The notes under the pieces: model-generated | Database searches by the model: none | Told to the model about the DNA's origin: nothing | What the model saw: only the letters and a program-made list of their open reading frames with translations | Translations under genes and position numbers: made by a program | From: a bacterium | GTDB lineage: Bacteria > Bacillota > Clostridia > Christensenellales > Aristaeellaceae | DNA length: 64,000 nt | Assembly: GCA_029009515.1 (NCBI GenBank) | Contig: JAQXJZ010000001.1 | Coordinates: forward strand, 32,122-96,121 | Reading direction: 5' to 3' | Shown: positions 24,873 to 32,662 of the stretch, piece by piece | Numbering within the stretch: the stretch's first letter is position 1 | Layout: every line of letters starts with the position of its first letter

Positions 24873-25493
24873 ATGAAAAAATTCCTGAAGCGCTTTTTTT
24901 CATTTTTGCTCATGCTCGTTTTCGCGTTTGCTCTTGTGCAATATGGACCGAATCTCTACGTGCGCTTTTTTGGCGAGAAGAATGCACGTTGGATCAGCGA
25001 GCGATTTTCTGAAACCCTGAAAGAGAAGAACGAGCTGGTTGTGTACGAGATTGAAACCACTGGACAGGAAACGGTTACGCAGGATGCCTGGCTGCTTGGC
25101 ACCGTGCAGAAGGTTGAACTGCCTTACTCGTTCCAGATGTCCTTTACGGTCGACCTTTCCAGTGCCAAGGTTGACGTGGCCGAGAACGTCATCAAGGTCC
25201 GTGTTCCTTCGCCTGAAGCAGGCTATCAGAAACTGACGGTTGACGAGAACAACATCCGCAAGAATGACTGGCTCTATCCGCTTACGCCGGAACGCTACGA
25301 GCAGATCAAACGTCATGTAGAAAACAAACTGTATGACGAATACAGTGTGAATCAAGACTATTGCGATCACGCCTGGAATGTGACAGTTCACAACCTGCAG
25401 AAACTATTTCGAGCTGTGACAGATCAAAGTCTGTTTGGCGATGTTTATGAAATTCAGATCATTCAGGATGACAGCCTTCTCATTGAAAAATAA
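24873..25493 (+). CDS. DUF4230 membrane-anchored protein
   Basis: A 206-residue protein with an N-terminal membrane anchor (about 8-24, FFSFLLMLVFAFALVQYG) and an extracytoplasmic domain of the DUF4230 type (ELVVYEIETTGQETV, AWLLGTVQKVELPYSFQMSFTVDLSSA, VRVPSPE). The family's function is unknown. TGGAGG precedes the ATG. It ends at a terminator that isolates it from the motor-like operon downstream. Confidence 0.78.
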   Translation: MKKFLKRFFSFLLMLVFAFALVQYGPNLYVRFFGEKNARWISERFSETLKEKNELVVYEIETTGQETVTQDAWLLGTVQKVELPYSFQMSFTVDLSSAKVDVAENVIKVRVPSPEAGYQKLTVDENNIRKNDWLYPLTPERYEQIKRHVENKLYDEYSVNQDYCDHAWNVTVHNLQKLFRAVTDQSLFGDVYEIQIIQDDSLLIEK

Positions 25494-25509
25494 TTGAATG
25501 CCTGAGTGA

Positions 25510-25537
25510 AGCCGACCTTTTTGGGTCGGCTTTTTTT
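25510..25537 (+). terminator. Terminator after the DUF4230 gene
   Basis: 8-bp stem AGCCGACC/GGTCGGCT with a TTTTTG loop, followed by seven T. Confidence 0.92.
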
Positions 25538-25589
25538 GATCAATAAACGTAACAATCTGTTGTATAACCGTCCATTTGTTCCAATGATA

Positions 25590-25618
25590 TTTACATATTG
25601 TGAAAATAGTGTTACAAT
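25590..25618 (+). promoter_or_regulatory. Sigma-A promoter of the ZorAB-like operon
   Basis: The -35 TTTACA (25590-25595) and the -10 TACAAT (25613-25618) are 17 nt apart; each matches consensus at five of six positions. The expected transcript starts about 40 nt before the first gene. No terminator is visible until 29520, so it may drive four genes. Confidence 0.75.
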
Positions 25619-25664
25619 TATCATTGTTTGATTGTCATCAATGGATTTCACCGGAGGTGTAGAA

Positions 25665-26873
25665 ATGGATAATGTCATTATGACAAGGCTTACGGCGAAT
25701 CTTTCGGAAATAGTGGTTTATGCTGCCATCGTGGTTGTCACATTGACTGGTTTTTGCAAGTGTATTTATCCGCTGCTTCGTAATGCAGCGCTTCTCAATC
25801 GCGCAGTTGTCAAGCTGGAGAAAAGCACTGCCGCAGGCGATCGTCCTCTTTGGCGCGAAGCGCGCTTTCTTGGCAGATCTCTGCGCAATGAGTGGCAGCA
25901 GTTCCTGCTGAATGCCGGGCAGCTTGATCTTCGCGGCATGCCCTGTGATACTGGCGAATACATCAACGAAGAAACCGTCATCGACAAGCCCGGCCATGCG
26001 CAGCTTGCTGAGCTGATTCCCAGTTTACTGACTTCTCTGGGTATCCTGGGTACCTTCATGGGCTTGATGCAGGGCCTCACCAGCGTCGATTTCTCCAATG
26101 CCGAAGGTACCATTCAGAGCATTCCTCAGCTTCTGGGTGGTATGAAGTTTGCATTTGCCACGTCTGTAGCTGGCATTGCCTGTTCGCTGACATTCAACAT
26201 GTTGAATCGTATGGCTGTTGGCCGCGCTGTTCGCGCATTGGATAACTTTGAAGATGCTTTCTACGAGCTTGCCATGCCGCGTCCGCTTCAGCCCGAAGTG
26301 CAGATGATCTGCCAGAAACAGGACGATGAAGCACGGATGATTCGACTGGCAGAAAGCATCAGCAACCATGTAGCTGCATCCCTTGAAATGGCGGTCAGCC
26401 GGGCCATGAATCCGCTGACACAGTCGCTTGATACCTTCATTAAGTGCGCAACTCGTGAACAGGTTGACGGCGTACGCAGGATTGTGGGGCAGTTTGTGCA
26501 GCAGCTGAATGTAACGCTGAATGAACAGATCAGCTCTCTCGGTGAAAACATGCGTGTGGTTTCGGAAGCCCAGAAGGAAACGCAGAAAAACCTGCACAAT
26601 ACCATTGCCGCTGTACAGGCGATGTCCAATGCTGCGCAGGATATCCAGCATTCCACCAGCGAAATCGCTGCCAATATGCAGCAGCTGAGCGATGAGATGC
26701 ACATGCGCAGCGAGGCCGCTGTGAATGCGCAGGATTCTGCTGATCAGCTGGCTGTACGCCTTGAAAACCTGAGCGATTCTCTGCGCCGCATGCAGCTTGC
26801 GGTCGATGTGCTGACTGCTGAACTGAATGGAACACAGCTGCCTGTGCTGGACGACGATAACGTGGAGATGTAA
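25665..26873 (+). CDS. ZorA/MotA/ExbB-like proton-channel protein with long helical tail
   Basis: A 402-residue membrane protein. The segments are about 13-33, 117-138 (LIPSLLTSLGILGTFMGLMQGL) and 160-182 (GMKFAFATSVAGIACSLTFN), the layout seen in ZorA-type stator units. Residues about 183-402 are a helical cytoplasmic tail with coiled-coil and chemoreceptor-like stretches (ISSLGENMRVVSEAQKETQK). These proteins use ion flow to drive a MotB-like partner, which follows 15 nt downstream. GGAGG precedes the ATG at 25665; the track's 25632 start lacks a ribosome site. No Zorya effectors (ZorC, ZorD, ZorE) or flagellar genes are nearby. Confidence 0.82.
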   Translation: MDNVIMTRLTANLSEIVVYAAIVVVTLTGFCKCIYPLLRNAALLNRAVVKLEKSTAAGDRPLWREARFLGRSLRNEWQQFLLNAGQLDLRGMPCDTGEYINEETVIDKPGHAQLAELIPSLLTSLGILGTFMGLMQGLTSVDFSNAEGTIQSIPQLLGGMKFAFATSVAGIACSLTFNMLNRMAVGRAVRALDNFEDAFYELAMPRPLQPEVQMICQKQDDEARMIRLAESISNHVAASLEMAVSRAMNPLTQSLDTFIKCATREQVDGVRRIVGQFVQQLNVTLNEQISSLGENMRVVSEAQKETQKNLHNTIAAVQAMSNAAQDIQHSTSEIAANMQQLSDEMHMRSEAAVNAQDSADQLAVRLENLSDSLRRMQLAVDVLTAELNGTQLPVLDDDNVEM

Positions 26874-26888
26874 GAAGGAGGGGAGGCA

Positions 26889-27995
26889 ATGGCTCGCAGA
26901 AAGAGAAACCGTCGTATGAGCGGAAAGGCGGATGGCGGATCTGCATGGATCAGCTATTCGGATATGATGGCAGCACTGCTGTTGCTGTTTGTTCTCATAC
27001 TTTGTTACAGCCTTTACCAATACTTTATCATGCTCGAAACCAAAACAGCCGAGCTGGACGAGCAGGCCCTCCTTTTGGGCAAGCAGCAGTTAACGCTTGA
27101 CGAGCAAAAGAAGACGCTTGAAAAGCAGCAAACCACGCTTAATCTGCAGCAGACTACGCTGGAAAAACAGCAGAAAGAGCTGGAAACGCAACAGACGGCT
27201 CTGAAAACGCAGGAAACAGAGTTGTCTGCCGCGCTTACGCAGCTTGATGAGCAAAGGGGATTGCTGACCAAGCAGGAGCTGACCCTTGAAGAGCAGGAAA
27301 AGATTATCCTGGCTGCTCAAAAAGAGCTTACCACCAAAGAAACAGAACTAAAGAAAGCCAATACCGAACTTGAGACGCAGCAGAAGGCTTTGCTGGATGC
27401 AACCATCCTGCTTGGCGAACAGCAAAAAGCCATGGAAACTCAGCAGCGCAAGCTGGATGATCTGGTTGGTGTTCGCACGAAGATTGTTCGTGAGCTAACG
27501 ACCGCGCTGAATAAGGCCGCACTCAAGGCAAGTGTAGACGCCAACACCGGTGATATTGTGCTGGAAAGCGCTGTGTTCTTTGATTATGGCAAAAACACCA
27601 TCAAAGAAGCCGGTCAGGCATTCCTGGATCAGTTCATTCCCATTTACCTTGGGGTTCTGCTTCAGCCCGAATACGATGATTATCTTGGTGAAATCATTAT
27701 CGAGGGCCATACCGATACCAACGGCGAATATCTGTTCAACCTCGAACTCTCTCAGGAGCGCGCGCTGAGCGTTGCAGCGTATTGCCTGGAAATGCCTTCA
27801 CTTACGAATAACCAGTTGGAAAAGCTGCGCGAAATTCTCACTGCGAAGGGCAGAAGCGAATCCGATCCCATCTACAATGCGGATGGAACTATCAACATGG
27901 AAGCGTGCAGACGCGTTGAGTTCAAATTCCGCATGAAGGATTCCGAGATGATTGACGAAATTCGCGATATTCTGTCATCTGACGACATGCAGTAA
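26889..27995 (+). CDS. ZorB/MotB-like OmpA-domain protein with 20-heptad stalk
   Basis: A 368-residue partner of the preceding channel. The basic N-terminus is followed by one membrane helix with the conserved acidic residue (SYSDMMAALLLLFVL; Asp25), as in MotB and ZorB. Residues 56-195 form an unbroken series of 20 heptads, mostly LxxQQxx. The C-terminal OmpA/MotB peptidoglycan-binding domain (about 213-355) has ESAVFFDYGKNTI, IIIEGHTDTNGEY, LSQERALSVAAYC and RRVEFKF. This domain in a Gram-positive cell points to anchoring in the thick wall. AAGGAGG precedes the ATG. Confidence 0.85.
   Translation: MARRKRNRRMSGKADGGSAWISYSDMMAALLLLFVLILCYSLYQYFIMLETKTAELDEQALLLGKQQLTLDEQKKTLEKQQTTLNLQQTTLEKQQKELETQQTALKTQETELSAALTQLDEQRGLLTKQELTLEEQEKIILAAQKELTTKETELKKANTELETQQKALLDATILLGEQQKAMETQQRKLDDLVGVRTKIVRELTTALNKAALKASVDANTGDIVLESAVFFDYGKNTIKEAGQAFLDQFIPIYLGVLLQPEYDDYLGEIIIEGHTDTNGEYLFNLELSQERALSVAAYCLEMPSLTNNQLEKLREILTAKGRSESDPIYNADGTINMEACRRVEFKFRMKDSEMIDEIRDILSSDDMQ
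27054..27473 (+). repeat. Twenty in-register heptad repeats (21-bp coding period)
   Basis: Reading from residue 56, nearly every seventh residue is Leu (LDEQALL, LGKQQLT, LDEQKKT, LEKQQTT and so on to LDDLVGV), with Gln dominating the fourth position. No register slip is seen over 140 residues. A continuous alpha helix of this length would be about 21 nm (0.1485 nm per residue). Confidence 0.9.
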
Positions 27996-28005
27996 AGGAG
28001 CTTGC

Positions 28006-28500
28006 ATGAAAGGACTCAAAATTGCAGCCATTGCATCTTTTTCGCTGCTTCTGGTTATGCTGGTACTGGTAGGGTACCTGTTTATGACGGCCGAAGTTTC
28101 GGTGGTACAGGTAACGGCGCATGGCATACCGGCCTCTTCGGATCCTGCTGCGTTTGAACAGCTGAAGACGTCAGTTGAGGAAGGAACATTTCAGGGGACA
28201 TTATTTCAGAAACCTCTTGAATGGAAGGATGCAAGCGAATACGTCTATCTGACCTATACCATTAGACTGCAGAACAATTGCCTTGTTCCTATCGATATGG
28301 TGGAAGCTCAGGTTGTTCCGCTTTCTACAGATATCCTGCAGATTGGTGACTATGAAGTTCGTTCGCTGGATCTCAAAAGCCAAGGCGATCTGAACGTGCG
28401 TATTCTGGCTCCTAAGGACACTCATTCTGTACGCGAGCTGATTGTCACGTATTATCTCTGGGGCGTCTCAGGAAGCGTTAAAACGCTGTTTGGACAGTAA
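28006..28500 (+). CDS. Unrecognised single-pass extracytoplasmic protein of the motor operon
   Basis: A 164-residue protein of no family I recognise. It has an N-terminal anchor (about 5-28, IAAIASFSLLLVMLVLVGYLFM) and a predicted beta-rich extracytoplasmic domain (YVYLTYTIRLQNNCLVPIDMVEAQVVPLS, VRSLDLKSQGDLNVRIL). This resembles an Ig-like fold but has no motif. AAAGGAG precedes the ATG at 28006, 10 nt after the ZorB-like gene; the track's earlier start has no ribosome site. Its position suggests a third subunit of the motor-like complex. Confidence 0.7.
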   Translation: MKGLKIAAIASFSLLLVMLVLVGYLFMTAEVSVVQVTAHGIPASSDPAAFEQLKTSVEEGTFQGTLFQKPLEWKDASEYVYLTYTIRLQNNCLVPIDMVEAQVVPLSTDILQIGDYEVRSLDLKSQGDLNVRILAPKDTHSVRELIVTYYLWGVSGSVKTLFGQ

Positions 28501-28540
28501 AAACAAACTGATAAGCCGCTTTTTGATTAGGAGGTTTGTT

Positions 28541-29518
28541 ATGTGTACTGCCGTTTCTTATCAGCCTAAAGATCATTACTTTGGTCGTAATCTCGATCTT
28601 GAATACTCATATAACGAAACCATTACCATCACACCGCGGTGTTTTCCGCTTCATTTCCGGCATGCAAATACGCTTGAACATCACCTTGCAATGATTGGCA
28701 TGGCCTATGTAGCGGATGGGTATCCACTCTACTACGAGGCAACAAATGAGGCAGGACTCAGCATGGCAGGTCTCAATTTCCCGGGAAACGCGGTGTATTG
28801 CAGTAACCCTGAAAGCCATGAATCAGTTGCCCCTTTTGAATTGATCCCCTGGATTCTGGCACAGTACAGTAATGCTGCTGAAGCCGTGGAAGCCATCAAA
28901 CAGCTCAGTCTTGTTCATGAGCATTTCAGAGATGATCTTCCCGTCACACCACTTCATTGGCTTCTTTCAGACAAGGACGCATCGTTTGTCATCGAAAGTA
29001 TGACCGACGGAATACTCATTCTCGAGAATCCTGTTGGTGTTCTCACGAATAATCCGCCTTTTGAGTACCATATGCTGCGTCTCAATGACTTCCTGAATGT
29101 TACAAACCGGCCGCCTGAGAACCGCTTTGCCGATGAAATCACGCTGGTTCCATACAGCCTTGGCATGGGCAGTATAGGCCTGCCTGGCGATATGTCATCC
29201 TCCTCACGCTTCGTTCGTGCAGCTTTCGTTAAAGCAAACTCCATCCCTTCGGACGATGACGCAGAAAATCTCTCGCAATTCTTTCATATTCTGGATGCAG
29301 TCTTTCAGCCCAAAGGCTGTACAATGCTGCAGTCTGGGCTTTACGAATACACGCTCTATTCCAGCTGCTGCAATACAACACGAGGCGTGTACTACTACAA
29401 AACCTACGAAAACAACCAGATTTCAGGTGTAAATATGCATGCGGAAAATCTGGACGCTTCTTCTCTGATCATATATCCTATGCTGTCTGCTCAGCAAATC
29501 CACATGCAAAATCAATAA
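28541..29518 (+). CDS. Choloylglycine hydrolase (bile salt hydrolase type)
   Basis: N-terminal-nucleophile amidase that deconjugates bile salts or cleaves penicillin V-type amides. Removal of Met1 would expose Cys2 (MCTAVSY). Active-site positions visible are GRNLDLEY (Arg16, Asp19), NEAGLSMAGLNFPGNA, LTNNPPFEYH (Asn170/171) and SSRFVRAAF (Arg223/226). The 325-residue length and sequence fit gut-Firmicute bile salt hydrolases. No signal peptide, so cytoplasmic. AGGAGG precedes the ATG at 28541; there is only a 40-nt gap from the motor operon and no terminator between. Substrate preference cannot be read from sequence alone. Confidence 0.9.
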   Translation: MCTAVSYQPKDHYFGRNLDLEYSYNETITITPRCFPLHFRHANTLEHHLAMIGMAYVADGYPLYYEATNEAGLSMAGLNFPGNAVYCSNPESHESVAPFELIPWILAQYSNAAEAVEAIKQLSLVHEHFRDDLPVTPLHWLLSDKDASFVIESMTDGILILENPVGVLTNNPPFEYHMLRLNDFLNVTNRPPENRFADEITLVPYSLGMGSIGLPGDMSSSSRFVRAAFVKANSIPSDDDAENLSQFFHILDAVFQPKGCTMLQSGLYEYTLYSSCCNTTRGVYYYKTYENNQISGVNMHAENLDASSLIIYPMLSAQQIHMQNQ

Positions 29519-29519
29519 G

Positions 29520-29551
29520 AAAAGGAGCGGGACAATCGTCTCGCTCCTTTT
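29520..29551. terminator. Bidirectional terminator between bile salt hydrolase and nagA
   Basis: 14-bp stem AAAAGGAGCGGGAC/GTCTCGCTCCTTTT with one G-T pair and a 4-nt loop. It has T-rich flanks for both the plus-strand hydrolase and the minus-strand nagA transcripts. Confidence 0.85.
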
Positions 29552-29567
29552 GGGTGAACGGATTGAA

Positions 29568-30683
29568 TCAGCCGATGGTTCCCACAAACTCATACTTCTC
29601 GTCAAAGCGGGCGAAGATGGCGGGGGAGCCAACCTTGATCATGCCCATCTCGCTATTGCCAATGGACTCAGCAGGCGTAGAAGTGGTCATGGTGGCAGCC
29701 TCTTCAGCGGTTGCGCCAAAGGCCATCAGATTCTGGAATGCACGCACCATGGTCAGCGTGCTGCCCGCCAGCGTGCCGTCTTCCAGACGAGCTGCGCCCT
29801 CCTTCACAAACACATCCTGACCACCCAGCTGGTACTTGCCATCGGGCATGCCGGCTGCTTCCATGGCGTCGGTGATGGCCACGGCAAGCTTCTTGCCTTT
29901 GCAGCGCATAATCAGGCGCACGATGTCGGGATGGAGGTGAATGCCGTCGCTGATGAATTCGCAGGCAATGCGGTCATCCACCATAGCGGCACCGGGCACA
30001 CCGGGCGCTCGATGATTCAGAGGCGTCTGCGCGTTGAAGGTGTGGGTGATGTGATTGGCGCCATGATCAGCAGCGGCGTGGACGGTTTCCGCATCCGCAG
30101 AGGTATGGCCGATGCTGACGGTAATGCCGCTTTCAGTCAGACGCTTGATGAAATCCAGCGCGCCTTCCTTTTCAGGAGCCATCGTGATCATGCGCACAAT
30201 GCCTTCATTGCCGCCGGTATACAGCTGCCAGTTCTCTTCGTTAGGAAGCACGAAGTACTGCTTGGGCTGAGCACCCGCCTTGCTTTCACTCAGGAAGGGA
30301 GCTTCCATGTGAGCGCCAAGAACGATTGCTCCGTCCTTTTCAGGAGTGTCCATCACAGCCTTGATGCCGTCAAGCGCCTTGCACGTATCTTCGGGACTGG
30401 CACTCATGGTGGTGGGAAGGAAGGCAGCCACGCCGAATTTCTTCAGTTCACGACTCATGTGACGTACAGCTTCTTCACCATTCATGGTATCCTTGCCCAT
30501 GAAGGCATGAATGTGAACATCCACGAAGCCCGGCAGAAGCACATCGCCGCCAAGATCAAGCACCTTTTCGCCGTTTTCAGGCAGGTTGGAACCGATCTGG
30601 GCAATCTTACCATCCTTCACCAGGATATCGGTGTTGTCGTTGAATACACCATTGATAAAAGCCCTTGCGTTGCGAATGATCAT
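29568..30683 (-). CDS. nagA: N-acetylglucosamine-6-phosphate deacetylase
   Basis: Metal-dependent amidohydrolase that removes acetate from GlcNAc-6-P during amino-sugar use and wall recycling. Metal and catalytic motifs are VDVHIHAFMGKD, GAHMEAPF, SIGHTSADAE, THTFNAQTPLNHR, ISDGIHLHPD and TDAMEAAG. The 371 residues match the family. AAGGAAGG precedes the ATG. It is the last gene of the minus-strand arsR-potABCD unit, an unusual partner for a polyamine transporter; nagB is not in the window. Confidence 0.95.
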   Translation of the reverse strand: MIIRNARAFINGVFNDNTDILVKDGKIAQIGSNLPENGEKVLDLGGDVLLPGFVDVHIHAFMGKDTMNGEEAVRHMSRELKKFGVAAFLPTTMSASPEDTCKALDGIKAVMDTPEKDGAIVLGAHMEAPFLSESKAGAQPKQYFVLPNEENWQLYTGGNEGIVRMITMAPEKEGALDFIKRLTESGITVSIGHTSADAETVHAAADHGANHITHTFNAQTPLNHRAPGVPGAAMVDDRIACEFISDGIHLHPDIVRLIMRCKGKKLAVAITDAMEAAGMPDGKYQLGGQDVFVKEGAARLEDGTLAGSTLTMVRAFQNLMAFGATAEEAATMTTSTPAESIGNSEMGMIKVGSPAIFARFDEKYEFVGTIG

Positions 30684-30713
30684 GGTAACCTTCCTTTCTT
30701 TTTCCTTTGCTCG

Positions 30714-31745
30714 TTACTGATTCTTGAAAGCGGTGTAGATCTCCTGGAACTTGGTCTCGTGAGCGCCGATATCCAGAATGAACTCAGCATCCACCAGCAA
30801 TTCGTCAGGCACATTCATGACAGAGGCATTCTTGAAGGTATCGCTCAGATACGCTTCGGCAGCCTCGTTCACGCACATATAATACTGCATTTCAGCGTTG
30901 TTGGCAGCCACTTCGGGACGCATGAGATAATCCAGCAGCACATGAGCATTATCAGCGTTCTTGGCGCCAGCGGGAATCACAAAGCCATCGATGCCATAGC
31001 CGAGGCCTTCCTTGGGATACACAACCTTAAAGTCAGGATGCTCAAGCTGCACCATGTAGACGAAGGGAGTGAACATGAAACCAACGCTGGCTTCGCCAGT
31101 GGTAACCGCGGTGTAAGACTCCATGTCACCGAAGGTGCGGATGTTCTTGTACAGGGGCATCAGCTTTTCCTGCATCTGCGCAAGCACTTCAGGGTCGGTC
31201 TCGTTCATGCTCTGACCCATGGTCTTGAGGGTGATGCCGCACAGCACGCGGGCATTCTCCAGCACGGCCACGCTGTCGGTGAGCTGTTCATTCCACAGGT
31301 CTTCGTAACCGGTGATTTCAAAGGGAACGCGGGCAGGATCATAAATGATCAGCGGGCAGCCGGCAACGTAGGGGATGACATACTCGTTGGCAGGGTCGTA
31401 GGACTGGCTGAGGAAGGTGGGGTTGAGGTTGCCATAGTTGGCAAACTTGCTCATATCCAGCTTCTGCAGCAGGCCCTGTTCACGCAGGATGTTGAGGGAA
31501 TAGTCGCTGGAGAGAATCAGGTCATAGTCAGCGCCGCCTCCCTGAGTAACCTTCAGCAGCATGCTGTCGATGGAATCCATGGGGGACCAGATGACCTTAA
31601 TGCCGGTTTCCTGCTCGAAGTTGTACAGGGTATCAGCATCGATGTAGCCTTCCCAGCTGAGAATGTTGACTACCTTTTCTTCTGCGAAGCTGAAGGCAGG
31701 AATCGCCATCAGCAGGCAGAGCACGAGAGCGAGGATCTTTTTCAT
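30714..31745 (-). CDS. potD: Spermidine/putrescine ABC transporter substrate-binding protein
   Basis: Extracellular solute-binding protein of the PotD family, 343 residues. The mature part starts VVNILSWEGYIDADTLYNFEQETG, typical of polyamine binders, with ADYDLILSSDYS. The signal peptide is KKILALVLCLLMAIPAFSFA. A good lipobox is not seen: the only Cys gives LVLC, with Leu where Gly, Ala or Ser is usual. How it stays attached is therefore unclear. AAGGAG precedes the ATG. It is fifth in the arsR-potABCD-nagA unit. Ligand specificity is inferred. Confidence 0.92.
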   Translation of the reverse strand: MKKILALVLCLLMAIPAFSFAEEKVVNILSWEGYIDADTLYNFEQETGIKVIWSPMDSIDSMLLKVTQGGGADYDLILSSDYSLNILREQGLLQKLDMSKFANYGNLNPTFLSQSYDPANEYVIPYVAGCPLIIYDPARVPFEITGYEDLWNEQLTDSVAVLENARVLCGITLKTMGQSMNETDPEVLAQMQEKLMPLYKNIRTFGDMESYTAVTTGEASVGFMFTPFVYMVQLEHPDFKVVYPKEGLGYGIDGFVIPAGAKNADNAHVLLDYLMRPEVAANNAEMQYYMCVNEAAEAYLSDTFKNASVMNVPDELLVDAEFILDIGAHETKFQEIYTAFKNQ

Positions 31746-31816
31746 GGTCTTGTATCTCCTTTCTGTTTTGGGTCTCGTTTATGTCTTTCGCCATTTTTAC
31801 ACGGCGGGACATTTGT

Positions 31817-32653
31817 TCAGGAACGCGCAAGCTTTTTCTGGCGCTGTGCACGCGCGCTGGAGAGGTAACGGCTGAGTGCTACCGCCAGGAAGATCACACC
31901 CATGGTGATGGTGCACAGAGCGTTCACCATCGGCGAAACGCCAACCTTTACGCTGGAATAGATCTTGATGGGCAGCGTACCCTCGCCCGCTCCATATACA
32001 AAGAAGCTGATGACAAAGTCGTCAAGCGACATGGCGAGCGCCAGAAAGCAGCCGCTGATGATGGCAGGCCGGCACAGGGGAAGGGTGATATCGCGCATTA
32101 CACGGGCAGGATTGGCACCCAGGTCCCTCGCTGCATCGAACAAAGCCGGATCCATACCGGCAAGGCGGCTCTTCACATTCAGAAACACATAGGGGATACA
32201 GAACGTGCTGTGGGCCAGAACCAGTCGAAGTTCGTTTCCGCGGATTCCAAGCGCATTGAAGATAACCATGAATGCCAAACCAAGAATGATTTCCGGAATC
32301 ATGATGGGAAGCGTTACAAGCATCTCCATGGCTGCATCCATTTTGGTTGCATGCTTCTTGTCCATGATGGTTCGCTGCGCCATTCCAATAGCGCCCAGCG
32401 TACCCACCACACTGGAAACCAGCACGGACCACAATGCCACGCGAAGACTGAGCACCAGAGCGCCGCCAAATCCGCTCCTGCCGCTGAACAGCTTCTGGTA
32501 CCACATGGTGGACCAGCCAGTAAACGCAATGGGTATGCGCGCGGTATTGTCATTGAAGGAATAGATCACCACAACGATGATCGGCAGATACATGATCAGA
32601 AGCACCAGCGACAGGAACAGCAGGGAACCAAATGATTTCTTTTTCATTTTCAT
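31817..32653 (-). CDS. potC: Polyamine ABC transporter permease PotC
   Basis: Six-helix inner-membrane permease of 278 residues, with the EAA loop DAARDLGANPARVMRDITLPLCRPAI that contacts the ATPase. The N-terminal PIIVVVIYSFNDNT is typical of PotC/PotI-type permeases. It lies 9 nt after potB and 71 nt before potD. Confidence 0.93.
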   Translation of the reverse strand: MKMKKKSFGSLLFLSLVLLIMYLPIIVVVIYSFNDNTARIPIAFTGWSTMWYQKLFSGRSGFGGALVLSLRVALWSVLVSSVVGTLGAIGMAQRTIMDKKHATKMDAAMEMLVTLPIMIPEIILGLAFMVIFNALGIRGNELRLVLAHSTFCIPYVFLNVKSRLAGMDPALFDAARDLGANPARVMRDITLPLCRPAIISGCFLALAMSLDDFVISFFVYGAGEGTLPIKIYSSVKVGVSPMVNALCTITMGVIFLAVALSRYLSSARAQRQKKLARS

Positions 32654-32662
32654 TCCCTCCCG

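Noticed and set aside
25590-28500. A complete Zorya anti-phage system
   Set aside because: ZorA- and ZorB-like proteins are present, but no ZorC, ZorD or ZorE nuclease/helicase gene lies in the neighbourhood, and no other defence genes are nearby.
29550-31868. A 772-codon plus-strand frame opposite nagA and potD
   Set aside because: Antisense shadow of two clear genes, with no ribosome site and no recognisable domains.
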